Assembly (NCBI GenBank): GCA_023391815.1
Contig: JAEWAF010000025.1
Span: forward strand, 1 to 64,000
DNA length: 64,000 nucleotides
Reading direction: 5' to 3'
DNA from: Pseudomonadota bacterium
GTDB lineage: Bacteria; Pseudomonadota; Gammaproteobacteria; Steroidobacterales; Steroidobacteraceae
The position numbers and the translations under genes are program-made. The notes beneath the pieces are model-generated. The model ran no database searches, had not been told where the DNA came from, and worked only from the letters and a program-made list of their open reading frames with translations. Below, piece after piece: positions 9,386 to 17,937 of the stretch. The number at the start of each line of letters is the position of its first letter. The stretch's first letter is position 1.

Positions 9386-9862
9386 ATGGCACTGACTATT
9401 ACCTCGCCCGCGTTCACGAACAGTGGCCCGATCGAGGCGCGTTACACCTGCGAGGGAATGGACACGTCACCCGAGCTGCAGTGGACCGGCGAACCTTCGC
9501 AGACCCGGAGTTTCGCCCTCATCGTCGATGATCCCGACGCACCCGATCCGCAGGCGCCCAAGACCACCTGGGTGCACTGGGTGGTCTATAACATTCCGGC
9601 GAAGGCGCACGACCTGCCGGAGAATTCCGGCAAGCAAGGCTTGCCGGCGGGCGCCAGGGACGGCACCAACGATTGGAAACGCGTCGGCTACGGCGGGCCT
9701 TGCCCGCCGGTCGGAACGCATCGCTATTTTTTCAAGCTCTACGCACTCGATACAGTGCTACCCGACCTCAACCGCCCGACCAAGTCGCAGCTGCTGAATG
9801 CGATGCAGGGACACGTGCTCGCCGAAGCGCAGCTCGTCGGCACGTATAAGTTGAGCCACTGA
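9386..9862 (+). CDS. YbhB/YbcL-type PEBP (Raf kinase inhibitor-like) protein
   Basis: 158 aa from ATG 9386, which has GGGAG six bases upstream. The PEBP ligand-site signatures are clear: ALIVDDPDAPDP (~45-55) and the WVHWVVYNIP and GPCPPVGTHRYFFKLYALD blocks. Bacterial members are small cytoplasmic or periplasmic proteins of uncertain role, binding anionic ligands in a conserved pocket. The gene ends 17 bp before the convergent SYLF gene. Confidence 0.9.
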   Translation: MALTITSPAFTNSGPIEARYTCEGMDTSPELQWTGEPSQTRSFALIVDDPDAPDPQAPKTTWVHWVVYNIPAKAHDLPENSGKQGLPAGARDGTNDWKRVGYGGPCPPVGTHRYFFKLYALDTVLPDLNRPTKSQLLNAMQGHVLAEAQLVGTYKLSH

Positions 9863-9879
9863 GCCGAGGCGCAGGTACA

Positions 9880-10449
9880 TCAAGCGCCCCGAGGTTTGTA
9901 TGAAAATTTCTGTCCACCCACGGACGCTTCGTACATAGCGCCGCCCTTCACGATGACGAACACGGCCATCCCCTTGTGGTATTTCCCGGCAGTAGCGGCG
10001 TCTTTCTCGCCCCCACTCGCGCTGGCAGCCGCGCCCGTCGTGCCCGCCTTAGCGCCCGCCGCCGCGGTGATCGCTACCGCGCCGACATCCGCACCGAATT
10101 CAAAGTTGCCCTTGGTGAACTCGTCGAAGGCACGCTTGTCCTCGAAAAACACGATCTGACTGTAAGCCTGGCCGCCCGCCTGGAATCCCACGCTGAGCTG
10201 GGTCACTTTGGCGTCGCCGACATAGGCCCCTTTTCGATAGACCCGACCTTCGCCGTACGCGCCGCCGACCCCAAGGCCCCCCTTGCCGATGGTTGGAAAC
10301 ACGGCGTAACCGTAGCTCTTGGAGAAAAAACTCGCGCTTTCGCCAGCGTTCTTGAACAAGGCGATCGTGTCGTCGAATTTATCGGCGGCGGCGACTCCTG
10401 CCCATAACATCACTGACAGTCCCAGTAGTGCAGTAACGACGCGTTGCAT
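9880..10449 (-). CDS. SYLF (Ysc84) lipid-binding domain protein, secreted
   Basis: 189 aa with a clear signal peptide (VTALLGLSVMLWAGVAAA) and a GGGGAGCTGCC ribosome site before the ATG. The mature part shows the SYLF pattern: SYGYAVFPTIGKGGLGVGGAYGEG, VGFQAGGQAYSQIVFF, and a closing GGAMYEASVGGQKF block. SYLF domains bind phosphoinositides and other lipids in eukaryotes; bacterial proteins are periplasmic with unknown role. An Ala/Gly-rich insertion (AAAGAKAGTTGAAASASGG) sits before the last block. Confidence 0.9.
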   Translation of the reverse strand: MQRVVTALLGLSVMLWAGVAAADKFDDTIALFKNAGESASFFSKSYGYAVFPTIGKGGLGVGGAYGEGRVYRKGAYVGDAKVTQLSVGFQAGGQAYSQIVFFEDKRAFDEFTKGNFEFGADVGAVAITAAAGAKAGTTGAAASASGGEKDAATAGKYHKGMAVFVIVKGGAMYEASVGGQKFSYKPRGA

Positions 10450-10512
10450 GGCAGCTCCCCCGACTGATCGAGTCAGCCCTTGAACGCGCCGCGTCCCGAA
10501 GTTGTTTCTGCC

Positions 10513-10836
10513 TCATCCGGAGGTCGGACCCACTTTGCGATCGGCGCGCAGCGGCTCCCAGATCGAGACGCCTCGCGGACGCTCCAGGAGCGAATCGAGT
10601 GCCTGGTGCCATGCCTGGCGATATGGGCGATGCAGCTGCACCTCGAGCACGTCTTCATGACTTTCCCACGTTTCGTAGAGCATGAAATGATTCTCGGCGT
10701 TCGGATCACGGTGCAAGACGGCCTCATGAAACATCGGCTCGCTGCGCATGGCGTCGAGCACGCCGTTCAGAAGCTCGAGGAAACGATTGCGCTGAACAGG
10801 CGCAACGTGAAATTCGATCAGGTACGTGACAGGCAC
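10513..10836 (-). CDS. antibiotic biosynthesis monooxygenase (ABM/YgiN-like) domain protein
   Basis: 107 aa. A single dimeric alpha+beta-barrel domain: an N-terminal strand (VTYLIEFHVAP), a helix (RNRFLELLNGVLDAM), then EAVLHRDPNAENHFMLYETWESHEDVLEVQLHRPY, the hallmark of ABM proteins. Members include quinol monooxygenases and haem-degrading enzymes, and many have no known activity. Only the fold is supported here. It lies 63 bp upstream of the SYLF gene on the same strand. Confidence 0.8.
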   Translation of the reverse strand: MPVTYLIEFHVAPVQRNRFLELLNGVLDAMRSEPMFHEAVLHRDPNAENHFMLYETWESHEDVLEVQLHRPYRQAWHQALDSLLERPRGVSIWEPLRADRKVGPTSG

Positions 10837-11070
10837 GGCGATGCCCCGAATGTGCTCCCGTTGGAGCGAAGCGTCTAACCCTAGGGCACCGTCTCGGATC
10901 GATCAATTACTTCAGACGTAATCGCTCGGTTGCGCAAGCAAGGGGGTGAGGCCATTACTGCCGCCCGGCATGAGTCAATTCCTCAATTCTGATTCGACTG
11001 CTGCGGTTGCTCTCCAGAGTGTGAAATCGCCACCTGCGCCTGTCATTGCACCTGAATCAGGATCAAGGGC

Positions 11071-14000
11071 ATGAAAGTGGGCCAGTGTCTGCCGAATTCG
11101 AAGCCGCGACGCCGGGGATCTCTGCTCCTGGCGGCGCTGGTGTCGCTCGCAGGCATCTGCTTCCGGCCCTCGGTGAGCGTTGCGGCCGGTTCTGAGAACC
11201 CGCTCACACAACGCCAGCCCGAAGCAGGCGCGCCGCTGTTACGTAATTACAGTCCGACCGAGTACGGCGGAGCCATCCAGAACTGGGCCGTGACTCAGGA
11301 TCAGCGCGGCGTCATTTATATCGGCAACGGCGAAGACGGCATCCTGGAATACGATGGCATTCGCTGGCGACGCATTCCCACCGCCAATCGTACGACGGTG
11401 CGCTCGCTCGCCGCGGCTCCGGATGGCCGCGTGTATGTCGGCGCGGTCGGCGAGTTCGGCTACCTCGCTCCCGACACGTCGGGCCGCATGCAGTACGTCT
11501 CGCTGCTCGAGCGGCTGGAACCCAAGGACCGCGACTTCGCTGACGTGTGGCGAACGATCGTCACCGAGCGGGGCGTTTATTTCTCGACCTTCAAACGTTT
11601 GATTCGCGTCCACGGCGACGACATTCGCGTCTGGCCCGCCGAGAGCACGCTCCATCTGTCGTTCAACGTCGGGAATGAGATCTACGTGCGCGAAGCTGGC
11701 GTCGGCCTGTTGCGCCTGGAGGATGACGAGTTGCGGCTCGTGCCGGGCGGCGATCGGTTTGCAAACGAAAAGGTTTACGCGATCCTACCCTGGCCCGTGA
11801 CGGTACCCTCCAGCTCACGATCGTTGCTCATCGGCACGCGTACACAAGGCTTCTTCCGCTTCGACGGCAAGAGCCTGCAACCGTGGCGGACCGATGCCGA
11901 CGCCAAGCTCGCCGACGCGTTGTTTTATTGCGCGATGTGGCTGGCCGACGGCACGCTCGCGGTCGGCACCTTGCAAGGCGGCGTGCTGATCCTCAACTCG
12001 AAAGGCGAACTGCTCAGCCGGATCGACAAGTCCACCGGGCTCGCCGACGACACCGTGTTCGATATGTTTCAGGATCGCCAGGGCGGCTTGTGGCTGGGCC
12101 TGGACAACGGCCTGGCACGCGTCGACGTCTCAGCGCCGCTGACTCACTTCGGACAACGCAGTGGACTCGATGGCAGCATCATCCAGATGCATCGACATCG
12201 CGGCACGCTATACGCGGGCACCACGCAGGGTTTGTATCGATTGGTGAGGGCCGGCGAGGAGCCGGCGCATTTCGCCGCTGTCACCGAGATTCAGGGCCAG
12301 ACCTGGGCGTTCCTCGACTGGGGCGACAGTTTGCTGGTTGGAAACGTTCGCGGTGTGTTTGAAGTCCGTGGCGACAAAGTGCAACTGGTGCGGCCCTCCG
12401 ATCAGGCCACCTTCTCGCTGCTACCCTCGAGGCTCAATCCCGATCGCGTGTTCGTCGGCATGCACGACGGCATCGGATCGATGCGCTGGCAAGCTGACCG
12501 CTGGCTCGACGAAGGCGCGATCGCCGGCACCAGCAACGAAGTCCGCACGTTGAACGAAGAGTCGAACGGCGACCTGTGGCTAGGCACGGTGACGACGGGC
12601 GTGCTGAGACTGCGCTTCGCCGATCCGAAAGCGCATATCCGCAGCGATCTCTCACGCAAGGACTCCTATGGCGTGGAACAAGGACTGCCGCGAAGCCCCA
12701 ACAACAATGTTTACCGGATCGCCGGTGGCTCGGTCTTCGCCACCACGCAGGGCATGTACCGCTACGACGAATCGCGTGATCGTTTCGAGCCGGATCCACG
12801 TTTCGACGCGCTGTTCACCGATGCCCGACGCCAGGTGGTGACGCTCAGCGAAGATCACCAGGGCAAGGTGTGGATGTACACGACCGACGACGCACGCCTG
12901 GTGCGTGAAGCAGGAGCTGCCGTTCCGATCGAAGACAGCACCTATCGCTGGGAACCCAAGCCGCTCCGACAGATCTCCGGTACGACCATGGGCTCGATCT
13001 ATTCCGACGACGATGCAGTCGTCTGGCTGGGCGGAGACAACGGCGTCTATCGATACGACCCGCGAGTGCCCGCCGACTACGAGCGCCCTTTCAACGCCAT
13101 CATCCGCGAAGTTGCCACACGCAGCGGACAGTTCGTGTTCGGCGGCGCCGGCACGCAACCGATTCGTCAGCTGCGATTTGCCGACAACGCGTTGCGTTTC
13201 GAATTCGCCGCGCCCAGCTTCGGCAATCGCGGCAATCGCTTTCAGGTCTTGTTGGAAGGCGTGGACGAGAATTGGTCGCCATGGAGCGCCGAATCGTACC
13301 GTGACTACACCAACATCCACGAAGGCAACTATCGCTTTCGCGTCCGCGCTATGAATGCGTTCGGCACTATGAGCCGGGAAGACAGCTACGAGTTCGAGAT
13401 CCTTGCGCCCTGGTATCGAACCTGGTTCGCCTACCTTTGTTACCTGGTGGCCGCGGCCGCATTGTTTGCTGGAGTCACTCGCTGGCGCTCGGCCACGTTA
13501 CGAGCTCGAAACGAAGAGCTCGCGCAATTGGTCGCCATGCGTACGGAGGAACTTTCCGGCGCCAATCGCGCCTTGCAGGAAGCCAACACTGCGCTCGCGG
13601 ACCTGAGCGTCACCGACAGTCTCACGGGATTGAAGAATCGCCGGCACCTGCTCGAACACATCGACAGCGACATCGCCGCGGTGAAACGCGCTCATCAGAA
13701 CCGTGCCGATGCAGCGGGCTCGACCTACGGGCTGCTGCTGGTCGTCGTGGACCTCGATCACTTCAAACAGGTGAACGATCACTACGGTCACGTCGCGGGC
13801 GACCGCGTCTTGCAACAGTTCGCGCAGATCCTGCGATCGGTGTGCCGTGGTTCAGATACCGCCGTGCGTTGGGGAGGCGAGGAATTCCTGATCGTTGCTC
13901 GCGGCGAGCACGATGCAGAAAGCGGCGCCGTGCTGGCCGAGCGGATCCGATCGTTGACAGCCTCGCACATTTTCCAGCTCGACGATGGCAAGACGTTGCG

Positions 14001-14271
14001 GCGAACCTGCTCAGTGGGCTTTGCCAGCTACCCGATGTTACCGACGCAGGTCGAACGCTTCTCCTGGGAAGACGCAGTTCAGCTGGCCGATCAATGCCTC
14101 TACGAAGCCAAGCGCAGCGGTCGCAATGGCTGGGTGGGCGTGCGCGGAGCTGCAGACCCGCCGACGAGCAGCGCCCTCGATGAGGACACCAAGAATCTTG
14201 CGGCCCTGGTCGAAGCCGGCATCGTGGAAGTGACTCGCACGCCGCGCTTCGATCGTCGGGCGTCGGCGTGA
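11071..14271 (+). CDS. periplasmic beta-propeller sensor diguanylate cyclase
   Basis: 1066 aa. A signal peptide/first membrane segment (~15-35) is followed by ~650 residues of two-component-regulator-propeller repeats (GLWLGLDNGL, GTLYAGTTQGLYR, VWLGGDNGVYRY), a Y_Y_Y-type domain (NRFQVLLEGVDENWSPWS), a membrane helix (~785-805), a short coiled coil and a C-terminal GGDEF domain. The active site reads GGEEF (935-939), and an inhibitory RxxD site (RGSD) lies exactly five residues before it, so c-di-GMP synthesis with product inhibition is expected. The propeller probably senses an external ligand. No response regulator or EAL gene is adjacent. Confidence 0.9.
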   Translation: MKVGQCLPNSKPRRRGSLLLAALVSLAGICFRPSVSVAAGSENPLTQRQPEAGAPLLRNYSPTEYGGAIQNWAVTQDQRGVIYIGNGEDGILEYDGIRWRRIPTANRTTVRSLAAAPDGRVYVGAVGEFGYLAPDTSGRMQYVSLLERLEPKDRDFADVWRTIVTERGVYFSTFKRLIRVHGDDIRVWPAESTLHLSFNVGNEIYVREAGVGLLRLEDDELRLVPGGDRFANEKVYAILPWPVTVPSSSRSLLIGTRTQGFFRFDGKSLQPWRTDADAKLADALFYCAMWLADGTLAVGTLQGGVLILNSKGELLSRIDKSTGLADDTVFDMFQDRQGGLWLGLDNGLARVDVSAPLTHFGQRSGLDGSIIQMHRHRGTLYAGTTQGLYRLVRAGEEPAHFAAVTEIQGQTWAFLDWGDSLLVGNVRGVFEVRGDKVQLVRPSDQATFSLLPSRLNPDRVFVGMHDGIGSMRWQADRWLDEGAIAGTSNEVRTLNEESNGDLWLGTVTTGVLRLRFADPKAHIRSDLSRKDSYGVEQGLPRSPNNNVYRIAGGSVFATTQGMYRYDESRDRFEPDPRFDALFTDARRQVVTLSEDHQGKVWMYTTDDARLVREAGAAVPIEDSTYRWEPKPLRQISGTTMGSIYSDDDAVVWLGGDNGVYRYDPRVPADYERPFNAIIREVATRSGQFVFGGAGTQPIRQLRFADNALRFEFAAPSFGNRGNRFQVLLEGVDENWSPWSAESYRDYTNIHEGNYRFRVRAMNAFGTMSREDSYEFEILAPWYRTWFAYLCYLVAAAALFAGVTRWRSATLRARNEELAQLVAMRTEELSGANRALQEANTALADLSVTDSLTGLKNRRHLLEHIDSDIAAVKRAHQNRADAAGSTYGLLLVVVDLDHFKQVNDHYGHVAGDRVLQQFAQILRSVCRGSDTAVRWGGEEFLIVARGEHDAESGAVLAERIRSLTASHIFQLDDGKTLRRTCSVGFASYPMLPTQVERFSWEDAVQLADQCLYEAKRSGRNGWVGVRGAADPPTSSALDEDTKNLAALVEAGIVEVTRTPRFDRRASA

Positions 14272-14379
14272 GTAGATCCCTTCTGAATCGTTCGTGATTG
14301 CATCCGGGCCCGCGCCGGTCCGTGCACACATCGGTCAGCCGCTGACGTATGCTATCTGCATCGACAGCCGGTGCTGAAC

Positions 14380-15342
14380 ATGCCGAACAATCTGAAAATT
14401 GCCACTGCTCAATTCGAAACTCGCAGTGGTGACAAGACTTTCAATCTGAGCGTGATCGATGAGCTATCCGCCAGGGCGGCCTCCGCAGGTGCGGACGTCA
14501 TCGCTTTCCACGAGTGTTCCGTCACCGGCTACACCTTTGCTCGCTCGTTGTCGAAGGAACAGATGTGGGAGCTGGCGGAAGCTATCCCGAACGGCACGAG
14601 CACAGCTGCACTCGTCGAGATCGCGCGCCGTCACCGCATCCACGTGTTAGCAGGGTTGTTCGAGCGAGGTAACGACGGCGAGGTCTACAAGGCGCAGGTC
14701 TGCGTCGATGGGCACGGCGTGAAGGCGAAGTTTCGCAAGCTCCATCCCTTCATCAACCCGCACATCAAGCCGGGCAACGAGTACACCGTCTTCGAGCTCG
14801 GCGGCTGGAAATGCGGCATCCTGATCTGCTACGACAATAACATCATCGAGAACGTCCGCGCGACGGCGCTGCTGGGTGCGGAGATCATTTTCATGCCGCA
14901 CGTCACGATGTGCACACCGTCCACGCGTCCTGGCGCCGGTTTCGTGGACCCGGCGCTGTGGGCGAATCGCGAAGTCGATCCAACCTCGCTGCGCGCCGAG
15001 TTCGACGGTCTCAAGGGTCGTGCATGGCTGATGAAATGGCTGCCGGCTCGCGCCTACGACAACGGCGTGTATGTCGTCTTCTCGAACCCGATCGGCATGG
15101 ACGACGATCAGCTCAAGAACGGCTGCTCAATGATCGTCGATCCCTTCGGCGATGTCTTGGCCGAGTGCCGCGCTCTCGGCAATGACGTTGCGATTGCGAC
15201 CTGTGCGCACGATAAGATCGCGAAATCGGGCGGCCATCGCTATCGCGCGGCGCGCCGGCCGGAACTGTATCGAGACATCATCGGAGCGGATCACGATTCG
15301 CGACAGCAGGTCGCGTGGATGCCAGCGCCGCCGGGGCGCTAG
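14380..15342 (+). CDS. nitrilase-superfamily carbon-nitrogen hydrolase
   Basis: 320 aa from ATG 14380 (an in-frame GTG lies at 14371). The catalytic triad of the superfamily is visible as Glu45 (FHECSVTGY), Lys120 (KAKFRKLHPF) and Cys150 (CGILICYDNN). The His-Glu-Cys context is that of aliphatic amidase/N-carbamoyl-amino-acid amidohydrolase-like branches; the exact substrate is unknown. It is a cytoplasmic enzyme with no partner genes, 108 bp after the diguanylate cyclase gene. Confidence 0.85.
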   Translation: MPNNLKIATAQFETRSGDKTFNLSVIDELSARAASAGADVIAFHECSVTGYTFARSLSKEQMWELAEAIPNGTSTAALVEIARRHRIHVLAGLFERGNDGEVYKAQVCVDGHGVKAKFRKLHPFINPHIKPGNEYTVFELGGWKCGILICYDNNIIENVRATALLGAEIIFMPHVTMCTPSTRPGAGFVDPALWANREVDPTSLRAEFDGLKGRAWLMKWLPARAYDNGVYVVFSNPIGMDDDQLKNGCSMIVDPFGDVLAECRALGNDVAIATCAHDKIAKSGGHRYRAARRPELYRDIIGADHDSRQQVAWMPAPPGR

Positions 15343-15448
15343 TTGGAATGCTCGGTTCGCGCTCCCCGATCAGCAACGGGAGCTCGGCGCTAACACCAGA
15401 ATGATGGTGGCGGTAGAGGCGGTCTCGGCGGGATTCGACTGAGCTCCA

Positions 15449-16627
15449 TCAGTTGCGCAATATCTTCGCGGCGATCGACTTGATCGCCGCTTTGCTGGCG
15501 CTGGACGCCGTCACGTTGGTGAATATGACAACGCCGGTGCGTGTCCCGGGCTCGGCATAGACTGCAGTGAACACGCCGGGATCGCCGCCCCAATGATTGA
15601 AGATGGGATTCAGACCCGGCGCGCCGTCCAGATTGGATGCCATCCACCCCAGCGCTTGGCCGGTCAGCCAGTCCGGTAGCTGCGCCGATGTGCGTGACGT
15701 GAACATTTCCGCTTGCGCCGCTGCGGGCAGAATGCGATTCCCACTCGCTACGCCACCGTTCGCGCAGGCAGCAACAAATTTGGCGAGGTCACCGACCGAA
15801 GAGCGCAGCATACCGGCGGACCAGTCGGGAAATCCCACGGGTTGGGTGGCGATCAACTTGCCGTCGGCCACGTCGTACGGCACGGCGGACTCGGCCGCCG
15901 GCGTTTCCGCGATCGACCAATACGTGTGCCCCATTCCCAGCGGCGCGAAGATCTGCTCGCGCGTCAGCTCACGCATGTCCGTGCCGCCGATCCGGCTGGC
16001 TAGATGCCCGAGTAGCCCATAGCCTATGTTGCTGTAGTCCCAGGCAGCCCCCGGCGCCGCCTTCAAGAAACATCCGTCGGCGCTGTAGTAGCGACCGCCC
16101 GGCCGTAGATAGTTCTTCAGCAGATCGGCCAACTCGAGCGTCGCATCGGCTCCCGGCGAGCGAAAGTCGATCTCATAATACTTCGCATCCGAGATGCTCG
16201 AAGTGTGCGTCAGCAGGTGACGAAACGTGATTGGCGTGGCTGCTGCATGCGGATTGACGACCGCGAAATCAAGATACTTCCCGATAGGCTCATCCAGCAC
16301 CGAGCGTTTTTCATGCAGCAGCTTCACCAACATTGTCGCGGTGACCAGCTTGGTGACCGAGGCAATGTGAAATACCGTGTTCGCGGTCACCGGCCGACGA
16401 TGTTCCAGGTCCGCAAGGCCGTACCCGCGGGCGACCTGCACCGCGCCCGCCTTCGCGATCCCGAGCGCCAGCCCCGGAATGTTTGCTTTAGACATCTCTT
16501 GCCTCACGAAGTCGTCGAGATCGTCCGTAGCCTGTGTACCGGCTCGGCTCAACGCTGGCGCGGCCACAAGAGTGCTCGCTAGGAATGCGCGGCGGCTGAT
16601 ATTTGGAAGGCGGGCAGGACGAAACAT
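15449..16627 (-). CDS. serine hydrolase, beta-lactamase (class C/EstB) family, exported
   Basis: 392 aa from ATG 16627, which has AGGAG six bases upstream; an ATG at 16651 lacks such a site. The N-terminus has a twin-arginine-like signal (SRRAFLASTLVAAPALSRA). Active-site motifs are S90-V-T-K93 (SxxK) and YSN near residue 195, with a later HWGGDPG that takes the place of KTG. Such proteins are usually esterases or D-amino-acid peptidases rather than true beta-lactamases. It is divergent from the MarR gene, which may regulate it through the palindrome between them. Confidence 0.85.
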   Translation of the reverse strand: MFRPARLPNISRRAFLASTLVAAPALSRAGTQATDDLDDFVRQEMSKANIPGLALGIAKAGAVQVARGYGLADLEHRRPVTANTVFHIASVTKLVTATMLVKLLHEKRSVLDEPIGKYLDFAVVNPHAAATPITFRHLLTHTSSISDAKYYEIDFRSPGADATLELADLLKNYLRPGGRYYSADGCFLKAAPGAAWDYSNIGYGLLGHLASRIGGTDMRELTREQIFAPLGMGHTYWSIAETPAAESAVPYDVADGKLIATQPVGFPDWSAGMLRSSVGDLAKFVAACANGGVASGNRILPAAAQAEMFTSRTSAQLPDWLTGQALGWMASNLDGAPGLNPIFNHWGGDPGVFTAVYAEPGTRTGVVIFTNVTASSASKAAIKSIAAKILRN

Positions 16628-16663
16628 CCGTGGCTCCTGTCGACGGTGCATCTGGTGAAGATT

Positions 16664-16679
16664 GCGTAGGCCCCTACGC
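16664..16679. promoter_or_regulatory. 16-bp palindrome, candidate MarR operator
   Basis: GCGTAGG-CC-CCTACGC is a perfect 7-2-7 inverted repeat in the short gap between the divergent serine hydrolase (start 16627) and MarR (start 16712) genes. Size and position fit a MarR-family operator that would control both genes. Confidence 0.55.
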
Positions 16680-16711
16680 TTCTGTCAACATCGAGCATGG
16701 AGGAACTCGCC

Positions 16712-17191
16712 ATGGACTTTCCGAGAAAATCTCGCGGCGCCGCCATCGGCGCGCGCTTGCGCCGTCTGTCGGAGTTGATCGACGGCGATGCGACTCGCAT
16801 ATACGCGGCGCAGGGCATTCGTTTCGAACAGCGCTGGTTCGGCGTACTCAACCAGCTCGATCTCCATGGGCCGATGTCGGTGAGCGAGCTGGCGGCGACC
16901 CTGCGAATCAGTCACGCATCCATCAGCCAGACGAGACAGTCGCTCGAGAAGGCGGGCGTGCTGGCGAGCGAGCTGGACCCGGAAGATTCGCGCCGACGGC
17001 GCCTGATGCTGACCGAGAAAGGCAGAAAGCTGCTGCAGCGCTTGAAGCCGTTGTGGAAAGCGCTGGCGCAGGCAGCCAGGGAGCTGGATGCCGAGGCGGG
17101 CGACGTGGTCGCAGCGCTCGATCGGCTCGACGATGCGTTGGCACGGCGATCGCTGTTTGACCGGGTCATGCAGCGGCTGCCGCCGGAGTAA
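16712..17191 (+). CDS. MarR-family transcriptional regulator
   Basis: 159 aa from ATG 16712; it is preferred over ATG 16697 because GGAGGA lies seven bases before it. The winged helix is clear: GPMSVSELAATLRISHASISQTRQSLEKAGVL (recognition helix) and the wing DPEDSRRRRLMLTEKG, flanked by dimerisation helices. Family members are repressors released by small phenolic or lipophilic ligands. It is divergent from the serine hydrolase gene, with a perfect palindrome between them, which suggests autoregulation plus control of that neighbour. Confidence 0.9.
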   Translation: MDFPRKSRGAAIGARLRRLSELIDGDATRIYAAQGIRFEQRWFGVLNQLDLHGPMSVSELAATLRISHASISQTRQSLEKAGVLASELDPEDSRRRRLMLTEKGRKLLQRLKPLWKALAQAARELDAEAGDVVAALDRLDDALARRSLFDRVMQRLPPE

Positions 17192-17194
17192 TCA

Positions 17195-17344
17195 TCAGTC
17201 CGATGATAATCGTGGGAATCGGCTGCATGACCATCGGGCAGATGGGCCCGGAGCGAAGCCTACGTGTGGCCTCAAAGTGACGATGCGATCTTCGAGCTCG
17301 ATGTCGAGACAACCTTCAAGAACAAAGAAGAACTCGTCCTCTCA
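17195..17344 (-). pseudogene. cupin-domain remnant
   Basis: The minus strand reads DEFFFVLEGCLDIELEDRIVTLRPHVGFAPG, a classic cupin_2 strand pattern (DEFFxVLEG). A stop codon comes directly before it, and the frame then runs into meaningless sequence ending at 17195. Only this half-domain remains; the upstream metal-binding HxH part is gone. It directly follows the NTF2-like gene, whose 3' end overlaps the duplicated segment. Confidence 0.6.
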
Positions 17345-17361
17345 GAAGAACTCGTCCTCTC
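17326..17361. repeat. 18-bp tandem duplication (two copies)
   Basis: AGAAGAACTCGTCCTCTC is present twice head-to-tail. On the minus strand it repeats the EDEFF codons of the cupin remnant and creates the stop between the two copies, at the junction with the NTF2-like gene. Confidence 0.85.
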
Positions 17362-17842
17362 AGCTGGATCGCGCTCCACGAAGTTCACCAGCCAGTTCCG
17401 CTCGGACCTTGGCAACGGCGCTCTCGATCAACAAGCGAACACCGAACCATCCCCAATAGATGCGGTGGTGTGCAATCAACCCGCCCGCGACGTCGATCGC
17501 TTCCACAAGGTCGACTTGATCGCCGTCGGGAGTAGCCCGCGGGTATTCCCACACGACTTGGCGGCCATTCGCGAAGAATGTTCCAGAGCGATACCAACGG
17601 ACGAGTTCGTTTGGTCGGCGCTTGCGCCCTTCTTCTAAAAATTGGCGAATCTCTGACTTCCCGCGCAACAGACCTGTCGTGTGGTTCGGCGGGATCGCAA
17701 GCGCCAACGGCGTTTCGATGACGGCGTCGTCAGCATAGAGCCGGCAAAGCGCCTCGGTGTCTCCGTCGCGTGCGAAGGCATGCCACTGCTCGTAGATGCG
17801 GAGGCAGTCGGCCAGGTTTTCGACGTCTTGCGAACTTTGCAT
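17360..17842 (-). CDS. NTF2-like/SnoaL-like protein
   Basis: 160 aa. It has an N-terminal helical part (LADCLRIYEQWHAFARDGDTEALCRLYADDAVIETP) followed by a cone-shaped beta-sheet pattern (RWYRSGTFFANGRQVVWEYPRATPDGDQVDLVEAIDV), typical of the SnoaL/NTF2 fold used for small hydrophobic ligands and isomerase/dehydratase chemistry. AGGAG lies before the ATG. The last ~8 residues (GELRGARSS) run into the duplicated cupin remnant, so the natural C-terminus may have been altered. It lies just downstream of the FAD oxidoreductase on the same strand order (gap 95 bp). Confidence 0.75.
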   Translation of the reverse strand: MQSSQDVENLADCLRIYEQWHAFARDGDTEALCRLYADDAVIETPLALAIPPNHTTGLLRGKSEIRQFLEEGRKRRPNELVRWYRSGTFFANGRQVVWEYPRATPDGDQVDLVEAIDVAGGLIAHHRIYWGWFGVRLLIESAVAKVRAELAGELRGARSS

Positions 17843-17937
17843 CGTTGTGAGTCTCCTGTTCTTGACTTCAACTTACGGCTGTCTGCTCGAGGTATGCTCC
17901 CCGAGCGCTCGCGACCGGTGCTGGTTCCCGAAGGCGA

